Positions 21,118 through 32,317 of a stretch of 64,000 nt of DNA are shown one piece after another. Made by a program: the position numbers and the translations under genes. This DNA is from Hansfordia pulvinata (lineage: Eukaryota; Ascomycota; Sordariomycetes; Xylariales): contig BJKQ01000005.1 of the NCBI GenBank assembly GCA_006538405.1, forward strand, positions 1,798,001-1,862,000. The letters run 5' to 3'. Each line of letters opens with the position of its first letter. Position 1 is the stretch's first letter. The notes under the pieces are model-generated. The model searched no databases. It was not told where the DNA came from and saw only the letters and a program-made list of their open reading frames with translations.

Positions 21118-22489
21118 CCTACGGCCCTTCACCAATGATCCACGTCTGCTTTGCCTCCCGGACGATCGTCCGTCCGTCCGTCCGGGAGATCGAACAAACG
21201 CGTCGCGGTCCGCCCCCTCGACGAGTCCGCCTGCCGTTGTTTCCTACTGCCGCGTTTCTTCGTCACAGTCACGTCCTTGGCCTCTCCACGCGGTCTCCTC
21301 GTACGGAGTACCCAAACCCGCGCTCAGCTCAGGGGGGGGGTTTGGTTGCTCGCAAGTGGCCCATCACCAAAACCATCCCGCCATGAGGGATTGTCCAGCC
21401 AAGCCTGCACGGTCATGGGACTCTCATCTCGCCGGCACGTCGTTCGTTCGATGAATGATGACTCGATGCAGGAGACAACAGCGATCGTAGTGCGAGTATC
21501 AGGGCTACGAGTACTCTGCCTAGGTGCGAGTCTTCAGGGCTCCTTGCTGCCGTGACCGCTCCTCGGCTGACGATCCATATGTCCGTGTGCCCCGCGCCCG
21601 GGCGGGAGCCTGGTGTCTGTGTGATCAAGACCGGAAATACGATACGATGCTGCAGACTCTCCGGGCCGGGATTCTGCGTCCCTCGGCCTCCTATGCGTAC
21701 GAGTAGGTATTAACTGCCCAAGCTAGCGAACGTGCCCCCTCCCCTGCTACGCGATCCGCCAGGCAGTCTTGAGTCGCATCGGGCCTGTCCGTACGGCAGA
21801 GAGTCACTTCGGACAGCCACGTCGAGAGTGATGGTCTGCAGACGCCGAGAAGCTCGGTCCGAATGTGGCCCGCCGTGTTCCTCTCGCAACACTGCAAACA
21901 AGCATCGGGAAAGCGGGCATGTCTATGTTGAGAGGCCCGAGGCAGAGGATCTTGATCGTGAAAGACTGGCCGCTCCCCAGTTTGTGTGAAGGTGATATCT
22001 GGCTGGGTTCGCACGTGGTCGCTCCGTTGCCCGCCGCACTCGAACCACAGAAGGCGAGGCAGGCTCTGAGTAAGAAGTAATAATCTAATAAAGAAATCTA
22101 GTAAGAAGAATGAAGAGGAGGAAAACGCCTAGCCTCCATCTATCCAGTGTCTATCCAGTGTCTATCCCAAAGAACGACCATTGTGCCCAGTGTTGCCCAA
22201 ACCAACAACAGTAATAAGAGCCTCATCATCCCGGCAACACCTGACAACTCCAGCCCCCCAGCCCCCCAGCCCCGAAAAGTCATGCTCATCGTACCGAAGA
22301 GTGAGAGCAAGTCACGAGGTTGACTGCCCACTTGTATTTATGTTGCTCTCATCTTTCGTGACCAAGCAACCGCCCATGCTCTCCCACTCGGCACACAACC
22401 GATGCCTTTTAGTGTATGTGTGCATTCCACCTTTCTCTTCAGTCTGAACGGAGTCACTTCTCTCTCTCTCCCTTTGTGAAGTGAATTTC

Positions 22490-24193
22490 TTAGCTGGTGG
22501 CCGCGGGCACAGCCGTGCTCTCCCTGTCCACCCGGGCCAGGTCGCGGCCGCACCACCCCGAGTCCCACCAGGTGAGCAGGGCCAGCAGCTTGATGAAGGA
22601 GTGGAGGTACCCGAAGAGGATCTGAGGCACTCTAAACATCAGGAAATCCCAGGGGTGCGCCACAAAGTACGGGATCAGCTTCACCCACTTGGTGAAGACC
22701 ATCCAAAGGCCCAGCCAGAGGTAAGGGTGGGACAACCAGCTGGTGGTGTTGCTGGTGCTGGTGGTGCTGCTGTCTCTGGTGCTGGTGCTCTCCCCCAACG
22801 CCTGACCGAGAAGGTAGAAGAGCAGCGGGTCCCAGAAGAGGGCAAAGTTGAGCATGCCCGACAGGTAGACGGCGTAGGCGCTCCAGGGCTGGTCGGCCCA
22901 GCAGGAGAACGAGAACGAGGAGGAGGAGGTGGTGGTGGTGGTGGAAGGGGTGGTGGAGAGGAGCGTGGCGCAGTTGCTGCGGAACGTGGACCGGGCCCAG
23001 CGCAGGCACTGGCGCGGGAACCGGCCCGGGGTGAACTGGGCGTCGCCGACGACGACCTCGGCCTCGGGCGCGTACTGGATGCGCACCCTGCGGCCCGCCC
23101 GGAACACCTCGCGCGTGATGAAGTTGTCATCGTCCGGCTTGAGGCCGCCGCTCTCGCCCTCGGAGGAAGAGGAAGGGCAGCAGGGAAGCAGGCCGAAGAA
23201 GAACTTTTCGTTCAGGTACCGCGCCAGGAAGGCCTCGTCCTTCACGAACGCGGTCCGCAGGCCCATGGTCCGCCCGGACACGGCGAACAGGCCCCCGTCC
23301 AGCGTCGAGCTGGCGCGGATCTCGAAGTTGTGGCGCGCCAGGTACGCGGCGCCCAGGAAGTTGAAGAGCCAGCGCCAGTACCAGCACCAGAGAGGCGAGG
23401 AGGAGGAGGAGGAGGACTCCCCCCACGACCGGTTCACCCGGACCGCCTTGTTGGTGCCCACGGCGGCGACGGCGTCGTCGTCGAACGCCGGCAGCACGTG
23501 CCGCAGGAACGCGGGTCCCCAGAACGCCGAGGCGTCCGCCGTGAAGGTGACCTCGGTCTCGGTGCGGGCCAGCGCCGCGGCGATCTGCGCCCGCTTGTTG
23601 GCCGGCCCGGGGCAGCCCAGCACCGTCACCTGTGTTGTCGTCGTCGTTGTCGTTGTTGTTTTTGTCGTTGTCGTCGTCTCCTCCTCCTCCTCCTCCTCCT
23701 CCGGGGGTTGCTGGGTTTGTTGCTGTTGGGGGGTCAGGGAGGAGGAGGAGAGGAGGAGCAGCGGGGACAGGGCGGCCTCGGCGCGGGAGCGCAGGGCCTC
23801 GCCGACGGTGGCGACGATCAGGTGGCGCGGCTCGTTGCGCAGGATGCCGGCGCAGGTCTCGAGGAAGTCGGGAGCGTCCGGGTCGACCGTCGGGACGATG
23901 ACGGTGACGTCGGACGGGGAGAAGCGCCCAGCCCCGGCCCCGGCCCCGGGAACCGGGACGGGGCGGTAACAGAGCCACGAGCCCAGGTGGGCGACCAGGC
24001 GGGTGTACCGGAAGCAGAAGCAGCCCCAGAAGGCCAGCCGCGGGTCGCCGTGCAGCCCGCCCGCGTAGGCCAGCAGCACCCACAGCCCCGTGAGGGCCCC
24101 GGAGCTCAGGCCGACCGACGCCGCGTACGCGAGCCCGGCGGCGGCGGCGGCGCGCGCCCGGGGCTGCTGCTGCCCGCGGGAGCTGCTCATCAT
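22490..24193 (-). CDS. Cps1-like family 2 glycosyltransferase, DXD position reads DAS
   Basis: A single exon encodes 567 residues of a processive-type GT2 membrane enzyme, like the Cps1/cps-1 polysaccharide synthases of fungi, related to hyaluronan and chitin synthases. It starts MMSSS with an Ala-rich leader and a membrane helix at about 26-47. Motifs in order: DVTVIVPTVD (95-104); TFTADASAFW (217-225) at the position where relatives have DDH or DDD; GTNKAVRVNR; RHNFEIRASSTLDGGLFAVS; GRTMGLRTAF; KPDDDNFITREV (DDDN at 354-357); QCLRW (395-399). Three or four C-terminal helices follow, with GYLHSFIKLLALLTWWDSGW. Residues about 155-188 are a Gln/Glu/Thr low-complexity insert coded by simple repeats. 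The catalytic Asp and QxxRW remain, but D220-A-S lacks the second acidic residue. A polysaccharide product is inferred; the sugar is unknown. Confidence 0.88.
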   Translation of the reverse strand: MMSSSRGQQQPRARAAAAAGLAYAASVGLSSGALTGLWVLLAYAGGLHGDPRLAFWGCFCFRYTRLVAHLGSWLCYRPVPVPGAGAGAGRFSPSDVTVIVPTVDPDAPDFLETCAGILRNEPRHLIVATVGEALRSRAEAALSPLLLLSSSSLTPQQQQTQQPPEEEEEEEETTTTTKTTTTTTTTTQVTVLGCPGPANKRAQIAAALARTETEVTFTADASAFWGPAFLRHVLPAFDDDAVAAVGTNKAVRVNRSWGESSSSSSSPLWCWYWRWLFNFLGAAYLARHNFEIRASSTLDGGLFAVSGRTMGLRTAFVKDEAFLARYLNEKFFFGLLPCCPSSSSEGESGGLKPDDDNFITREVFRAGRRVRIQYAPEAEVVVGDAQFTPGRFPRQCLRWARSTFRSNCATLLSTTPSTTTTTSSSSFSFSCWADQPWSAYAVYLSGMLNFALFWDPLLFYLLGQALGESTSTRDSSTTSTSNTTSWLSHPYLWLGLWMVFTKWVKLIPYFVAHPWDFLMFRVPQILFGYLHSFIKLLALLTWWDSGWCGRDLARVDRESTAVPAATS

Positions 24194-27100
24194 TAATCGT
24201 CCGGGCCCGGCCGGCTGAGGTGAGGGGTTTGGGGTTTGGCTTAGTGTCTTGTGGCGTAGTATCTCTCCTGAGCTGTTTTTTTTTTGTCTTTTGACGGTTC
24301 AACTCAACCGAGCGACGACGAAGGGGACGAAGCCAGGGAAGAGACGAAGACTTGGGAGACCGAGATGTGCGGCTATCTCGGTAGGCTTGAGAGATCGTGG
24401 AGAGATAGACAAGACGTCAGGGGGCTTGAGGCTATGATAGACAGGACTCAGGAGGGCTGTTGACTCGAGAGCAAGGGCAAAGTCGTGGTGTTTAATACAG
24501 AAGCGCCGTCCCTCGGATGAGGCTCGACGCCTGTTTCTCTCTCGACATTGTACATCAGCGTCTCGGGCGCGCGCTGTTGAACATGCTGCCCCCGGCTTGC
24601 GAGGCAAGGGGTTGCGTTTTCCAAGAACTCCACGTCTTCTCTTTCGCAAGGTAGCATCACTGCGAGTACGGACTTGGATAGTCGACGACAGGGGGGTTGG
24701 TACTTTATTTTTCTTTGGCGGGTTGCGCTTGTTACGGCAGTTCACAACACGCTCGGCAGCGGTTCCGAGGTCGTGTGTGTCTCGGTGTCACGGAACAAGA
24801 GTGTCCAGGTGAACTCTACTCGGTCGTCTCGCACACCGAGCACCCATTTACGTTCAAAGTGTATAGACGTTTGCAAACTCTCGAGCAAGTGTTTCCATTG
24901 AATACCTGCCGTTGAATACTGCACAATATCGCACGGCCATGGACCCTCGACGTTGCACAGCCAAGAGCCTCCAAACAAGGAGAGTAAGGGAGAACGGCCC
25001 ACTGAACAATGACAACAGCAACAGCAGCAGCTGTAGCAGCAACAACAACGAGAGAACAGAAGCACGTGGCATGTCAACCGCATGGACGACTGTTCAGAGT
25101 CGGCGCGGGGAAGTATGCTTGGAACCCCCTGTTTCCCGGGACAGGTAGACACATACTCGTACATGTAGGGAGGCCATTGCGTGCACAGAGGAGACGGGTT
25201 GTGTTGTGTGTTCAACCCCGAGTTGCCAGTCCAGGGAGCGCAGGGCTGTTAGCGGTGCTGTCATTAATCTAAACGAACGCTCGAGTCGACTCTTTGAGAG
25301 TGGATGGGTTGTGGGAGTTGCCAGAGTCCAAACTTGGTAACACACAACTCTGTAGCCTGTCCGAGCTTTGCCCCCCTCCGACTGGCACTGACAATCCCTG
25401 ACAGCTGAAAGCAGGCCCGCGAAGCTTGGTCAAGTGGGTGTTCAAGGGAGAGCCCTTGCAGCCAGCGACCAGGGGCAATGCGGCTGGGCAAGGCTGCGGC
25501 TTTCTTTCAACCTCGGAGTATCCAGGGGTTGTCTCGTCCCGCCCTATTTCGGGACCCTTTTGACTGATGACGAAGAAAGACGGCCGGGGTTCCAGAATTA
25601 GCGTGCCCGCCGCCACGCATCAGCCGCGCTGTGGCGGCGGCCCCCCGCGCGACGAGCGGGCGGAGTTAGGCGCGCATAAGCAGGCGAGCGAGCGAGCGAA
25701 GGATTGTGGCCGTGGCCGTGACCTGGCGAGGGAGGCGAGGCGAGGCGAGGTGAGCAATTGCCCTAATCAAGGCAAAAGAAGATGTTTTCCTCGAGACGCA
25801 CTGCCGAAAGCGGGTGGGTGGCGTAGAGCCTACCTACGAGTAAGGTAAGCCTAGGACTCGAGCAAAACAAAAAAGAGCGTCGGGGACCGCGGATTTGTCA
25901 GATCGTTGCCGCCCCTCCCCCCCCCCCCCCCCCATCTCTGAGATTCGGGCGACAAGGCGACGAAGGATCCGCCAAAGACTCACACGTGGGCTGGCTGCCT
26001 TTGAGAGTCTCTTCGCAACCACGCCACACGTGTCTTGGTAAAAAAGGTCCTGCCAAGCCCAATGTAGGATCCTGGCCGCCGCACGCGGGGCGAATCGAAT
26101 AGCATACGAGTACCTGGTAGCGTTTGGAATCCCGACTGACCACCAAGTTGTTCATACCTACCTACAGTTAGTCCCTGACCTACGCAACTACCCAGGTAGG
26201 TAATTGATTTATTAATTGCTCAGTCAGGCAGGCAGGCCGTTGCCATTTCCATTGTTGTTGTTGTTGTCGACAGCGCCACATTCTCGGGAAACCCGCCCCC
26301 ACCGTGCCTCGCAAGGCTGTTGAACAACGCCCACACGTCCATCTGCCTGCCTGTCTGTCTGCCTGTCTGTTTTTTCCAGCTGGAGAGGTGGCCGAAGCCT
26401 GTTGCCACTACTTCGGCGTCCACCAACGGCGAGGAGCGGGCCATGGTTTTGGTCACAACTCCCGATAGAGGTCGGGTTAGCAACCCCAAGGTCAGATGGC
26501 TCAATGGCACTCAAGACAGACCCCAGCACGGGTCAAGGTGAGAGACTCGACTCGACGCCACCGCATTCGGTGTCGGGGGCGGGGAGACGCCTTCACCTTG
26601 GGCGCCAGAAGCGAATCGCAAGGCGGCAATCGCCTGTTGTACTGGGTCGTTGCCTGGTTCTCTCTCCCAGCCCGTCTCAGTCATCAGGCAACCTGCCTTC
26701 CCCCCCCCCCCCCCCCCCATCATCCACGCCCCATGCCCCATGAAGCCACAACGCCACCTCTCAAAGGGGGGCAGTCTAACGAGAAAGGAGAAGCCAGGTG
26801 TGGAAACAAGAGAGGAAGATGCCGTTGACAGAACAGCGCCGCCCATCACGGGCCCCTCGCAATTGATTGCTCGTGGCACATCGCCTTTTGCCATCCCACT
26901 CTATTCACGGTTGGAGGCGACTGATGAACGGAGACGCCCGTCTCGTCTCCCTCTCTCTTTTTTTTTTCCTTTTTTTTTGGCCCGCTCGCTCGGGGTCTCC
27001 GTCGAGCAGAGTCTGCATCGTGGGACATTCCGAACAAACCATAAAGAGCCAGCCTGGCACCCAGCCCTCCCTTCTTGACCATTTGCCCGGCCAAGAAAAG

Positions 27101-27326
27101 GACTCCGACCATTACCACCACCGCCGCAGTACGTCCCAATAACTGACTGACACTCGTGACCGCGATAAAAGGTCCCAGAGATTGTCTCTTACCAAACGCA
27201 CGCACGCAAGCGCCATAGCCGCCACTTCACAAGAGGTGAGAAACCGCGAGTCTGAGAGAAGCGGCACAGAGAAAACACAGAAACACAGCGGGGAGGGGTA
27301 AAAAAAAAAAAAAACAGAGCAAAAGG
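24194..27326. other. 3.1 kb intergenic region
   Basis: No supported gene is present. It holds the GT2 promoter, a CAACAG-rich stretch near 25010-25055, a GAGGC repeat near 25730, C17 at 25917-25933, TGCC/TGTC repeats at 26340-26375, C19 at 26700-26718 and T-rich runs near 26957-26980. TACGAGTA-type words occur at 25154, 25835 and 26105. The last 150 bases lead into the secreted-protein gene, with a TATA-like GATAAAAG near 27165. Confidence 0.5.
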
Positions 27327-28127
27327 ATGTACGCCTCTAAAGCCCTGCTGGCCGTCGCCGGCCTGGCAGCCCTCAGCGTCTGCCAGGGCCTCGTCATCGA
27401 CCGCTCCGATCGCCACCACCTGCCGGCGGCTGCTGCTCGAGCCGCCGGCGTCGTCGAGGCCGCCGTGCCCATCGCCGCCGCCCGGGATCTCAAGGTGCGG
27501 GTCCTCGGCGGCGAGGTGACCGCCGCCGACCTCGAGGAACCCGAACCCTCGAGAAAGGAAAGGATCAAGGCGGCGTTCCGCAGGGCCAAGGAGCACAAGG
27601 CCCTCATGAAGCCGTTAGCCAAGGTTGGCAAGAGTAGGTTTTTTTTTTTTTTTGAATGATCTGTTCCCTCCTTCACCATGTTTTTCCATGTTCTCCATTC
27701 CATCATTATCTTGTCTTGTCTCCTCCCGCGCACCCATAAGCGCGCATCAGAGGACCGAGGAGGCCCCCACGAAACACGTTGCTGATCGAGAGTTCCACGC
27801 TATGCAGAGGCCTTCAAAGAGGTCAAGGAGGGCGAAGAGGAGAATGGTGAAGGGGCCGGCGAAGGGGGCGAGGAGGACGGCGAGTCGAAGCTGGACCACA
27901 TGAGAGAGAGTCTGTCGAGTGCGAAGGACGCGTTCGTGGAGAAGTTCCAAGAATGGGGCATCGACGGCGACACCGCCAAGGAGTTCTGGGACCAGTCGCT
28001 GCAGGGCGCCGGGGACGTCTTGTCGAAAATCGAGATCGGGGAGATCTTTGAAAAGACCGTGCATGCGCTCGGCTCCGGCTTGAATTTCGTCCTCAGCGCC
28101 GGCGGCGGTGGCAGCAGCGAAGACTGA
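27327..28127 (+). CDS. Small secreted protein, function unknown
   Basis: The model join(27327..27633, 27808..28127) gives 208 residues. The 174-nt intron has a GTAGGT donor next to a long T run and a TATGCAG acceptor, and creates a Lys codon across the junction. The start MYASKALLAVAGLAALSVCQ is a clear signal peptide cut near residue 21. The mature part is charged and cysteine-free: an Arg/His/Ala region, LKVRVLGGEVTAADLEEPEP, a basic helix (RKERIKAAFRRAKEHKALMK), an acidic Glu/Gly linker, then predicted helices (SAKDAFVEKFQEWGIDGDTA, KEFWDQSLQGAGDVLSKIEI). No catalytic motif or GPI signal is visible. I do not recognise the family. A secreted role, perhaps at the wall or a host interface, is inference. 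Confidence 0.75.
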
Positions 28128-29049
28128 TGAGAAGCGATGCGCGGCAACACGATTGTCCGCCTCCCCCACCCCCCCCAAAAGAAAAAAAAAAAAAGGCATG
28201 CAATTTTCTGGGTGGAGTGTCTAGCACTTACCTACGTAATATTGTATGAGAGAGGCTCGGTGGGCGGCGCATTGCGGATAGGGGAGGGGAGCGAGGGGGA
28301 AAGGCCTCGTGCGTCTCGTTGCGAGTACGTCACGTGTACAGGCAAGATGGAGGCGTTGGGCGTTCAGGCTGGAAAGAGGCGTCGAGATAGACTATTAAAT
28401 CAATATTGCAAGTCTCTGTTTCTTCAAACCCGTCTGCCTTATTACCTGCGCAGTTGGTCTCTTCAAGGTCGTGTTTTCTTTACTGGCTCGTCGCGCGTCG
28501 TCATGAGAACTGTTCACCCACGCGAGAGACACCCACTGCGCACGCACATTTGACACATCGATCATCAACCACTTCGTTAGCCTCGGACCAACTCGGTTGC
28601 CTCGAGGTGGGACCGACCGGATGGAAAGGCCAGTGGGTGGCAGCCGAGGTGTCAACCGAAGAGCCCCCTTCCGGGAAGATCACGCGCTCATCATGGACGG
28701 TGTGTCCCGGTCGTTCTGCTCTGCCCCGTAGATTAGATCGTGGCGAATGTGAGTGAGTGAGTGTGCGGGTGAAACGTTGGCCTGAGGCACACACGCGAGT
28801 ACGCGTACTCGTAGGTCGGGTTTCCCCCAGTTATCATGTGTTTATTTAGAGCCTGGGAACGCTGCCCCTCCCCCTTTCGAGAGCGAGATCTGCAACCAAT
28901 CCACCCCACATGCCCTCCAGAACTTTTCTCTCTCTCTTCTTTTCCACTTATCCCGCAGCAGGCAGTGGCGACGCCCGCTTTCTAGACGGGTGCTAAAGAT
29001 ATCTCCTCGCATCGCGCTTACCGATGAAGCCAACTACCTTAGGTGTAGC

Positions 29050-29067
29050 TACTCGTACGTACGAGTA
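29050..29067. repeat. Inverted pair of the dispersed TACTCGTA word
   Basis: TACTCGTA and its reverse complement TACGAGTA stand two bases apart, forming an 18-base perfect palindrome. A looser pair occurs at 57394-57411. Confidence 0.85.
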
Positions 29068-30076
29068 CTAACTACCTTACCTAACTACCTCTCGAGGTCC
29101 CCGATCACAAGACCTCAAACTCCCCTCCCCCCCTTTGAACGTGGCGATGGAGACGTCTGCGCTCGCGCGGGAGGTCCGTCTCCCATCCCCTTGACCCGCC
29201 AGAACGACCAGCGACGAGCGGGCGACGTGTCGAATGACGACTGGAAGCAGCCATCGGACTCCAAGTGAGTCGGGCGCCCGAAACTACACGGGGTAATTCA
29301 TGCGTACGGCGACGCGTGTACAGGGCGAACGCACGCGGACGTGGAATGTGCCCCAAAAATTCAGACGTATGAGACATTTTCATATGCGAAACCGAGCCCC
29401 GGGGGAGGCAGTTGGTGGCGAGGTGGCGAGAGATAGAGAGAGAGTTAGGGAGAGGGAGAGATGAGGGAGGGGGGGCTGGTCAGCAGAGTGGCGAGAGAGG
29501 TGCTCTGCTGAGGGGCGGGAAAACCAACAGCGACTCGTACCATCCGAGGGCCAGACCGAGTGATGAGCTCCTTATTCTATTCGCTTTGCGCTCTTCAGAG
29601 ACTGATGAGATCTCAGAGGGTGCGTTGCAATTCGCTGGCGCCTGTTGGACCGCGGCTCGGGTGGGAGCAAGTCAGGCCAAGGGGGGTAAGGAAGCTTTTT
29701 TTTTTTTTCTCTCTCTTTTTATCTTCGTTCGTCCCCCAGTCCAAGTGGGGTGGAAGGGTTTTGGTGTTGGTCCCCCCCCCCCTCCCCCCCCTGCTCTGCT
29801 CTGCTCTGCTCTGCGAGGGGGCCGAAAAGTTGCTTTTCTTAGTCTTCTCGACAGTGCATGATGCAATACAGTGTCTTGCTGGCCAGACCGAGACCCCGGA
29901 AGTGCGAGTGCGTGCGTGCGTGAGCTTATGGAGATGCACACAGGCGGCGGGGGAGGGCGAGATCAGCGGCTCACACGTGCCGGCGATTCGCCTCTGGCTG
30001 CGTGAATAAGCAACAGACCAGACACCCGAGGCGTTCTCCATGGCGGTGATGCTGGTTGTCGTCGTCGTCGTCGTCG

Positions 30077-30082
30077 TATAAA
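30077..30082 (+). promoter_or_regulatory. TATA box of the four-cysteine secreted protein gene
   Basis: TATAAA follows a GTC repeat and lies 180 bases before the ATG at 30262. The assignment rests on motif and position. Confidence 0.5.
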
Positions 30083-30261
30083 GAGTCCCCCCGCCTCTCC
30101 CTTCGACCTTGAACCGCCCCCCACCCCCGTCTGATGAACGCCTCCGGCCACCTCCGCCGCAGCAGCCGCAGCAGCAGCACCGGTCCGAAAGCGAATACCC
30201 CGGTCCACCAATATATATCCCAACAGCCTCCCCTTTTCTGTCCCCCGCCCCACCGGCCAAG

Positions 30262-30825
30262 ATGCGCTTCACGACGATGCTGGCCGTCGTCAGCCAGGCG
30301 GTGCTCCTCGGCCTCGCCAGCGCCGGCGTCCCGGCCGAGCTGGACCCGCGCGGCCTCGACCCCAAGAGCAAGTGCCTGGCCTGCATCGCCGTCATGACAA
30401 AGGTCATGGACGCCTGGGTTCCCGGGCTCAAGGGGCGCGACGTCGACGACCAAGACCACGACTACGACTACAACTACCATGACTACGACTTTGAGGAGAA
30501 CGACGGAGACACTAATACAGACCACCACCACCACCTCGAGGCGCGCAAGATGGACTTCAGCCACATATGGCAGACGTCCAAGCCGGCGACGCGGCTGGTC
30601 GTGGCCAACTTCCTGTGCAAGGGCGTCAACGTGCTGCGCGCGTGCCCCAAGGACCTCGACGCCAGCTCGGCGTCGTGGGCCGACGCCCAGGCCGCCGAGA
30701 AGGCCAACCGCGGCTTCGCCACCAAGATCTGGCAGAAGCTGCAGCACCTCGGGCTCAAGGGCCTCATCGCCTGGGCCGACCGGCCCGTCAAGAGGCCGCA
30801 GCAGCAGCAGGACGCCAGCGCGTGA
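30262..30825 (+). CDS. Small secreted four-cysteine protein with acidic Asp/Tyr tract
   Basis: This intronless gene encodes 187 residues. MRFTTMLAVVSQAVLLGLAS is a signal peptide with cleavage near residue 21. The mature protein has exactly four cysteines: C38-L-A-C41 and C119-x8-C128. Between them lies a tract of alternating Asp and Tyr (about residues 61-80) followed by a His run. Helical segments flank it (IAVMTKVMDAWVPGL; TSKPATRLVVANFLCKGVNV; RGFATKIWQKLQHLGLKGLI). The CxxC followed by a distant Cys pair is loosely saposin-like, but six-cysteine spacing is not met, so I do not claim that fold. The C-terminus is Gln-rich. With the secreted protein 2 kb upstream it forms a tandem pair in the same orientation, without obvious sequence similarity. 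Function is unknown; an effector or surface role is possible. Confidence 0.75.
   Translation: MRFTTMLAVVSQAVLLGLASAGVPAELDPRGLDPKSKCLACIAVMTKVMDAWVPGLKGRDVDDQDHDYDYNYHDYDFEENDGDTNTDHHHHLEARKMDFSHIWQTSKPATRLVVANFLCKGVNVLRACPKDLDASSASWADAQAAEKANRGFATKIWQKLQHLGLKGLIAWADRPVKRPQQQQDASA

Positions 30826-32317
<1,492 letters not shown>

Larger units (their letters stand above)
18351..22489. other. 4.1 kb noncoding, repeat-rich block
   Basis: No recognisable gene is present. The block holds a TG repeat (18614-18660), AAAG-type runs near 18960-18985, a C/T tract near 19465-19510, an A14 run near 20182, and an A10-G24 tract at 21084-21117. At least eleven exact TACTCGTA/TACGAGTA words lie between 18721 and 21698. 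A 300-codon ORF at 19433 is built on simple repeats and rejected. Upstream parts of the hydrophobin promoter lie at the left end. Confidence 0.6.
28128..30261. other. 2.1 kb intergenic region
   Basis: No supported gene. Features seen are a paired TACTCGTACGTACGAGTA word at 29050-29067, TACTCGTA at 28806, purine-rich runs near 29425-29470, a T run near 29697, C tracts near 29773-29793 and a GTC repeat at 30058-30076. The right end is the promoter of the next secreted-protein gene. Confidence 0.5.

Noticed and set aside
22481..24196. 571-codon ORF on the + strand
   Set aside because: It is the antisense shadow of the Cps1-like GT2 gene. The minus-strand product has family motifs; this one is Gly/Arg-rich with none.
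30262..30825. Saposin-domain assignment for the four-cysteine secreted protein
   Set aside because: Only CxxC and one distant Cys pair are present; the six-cysteine saposin pattern is not met.
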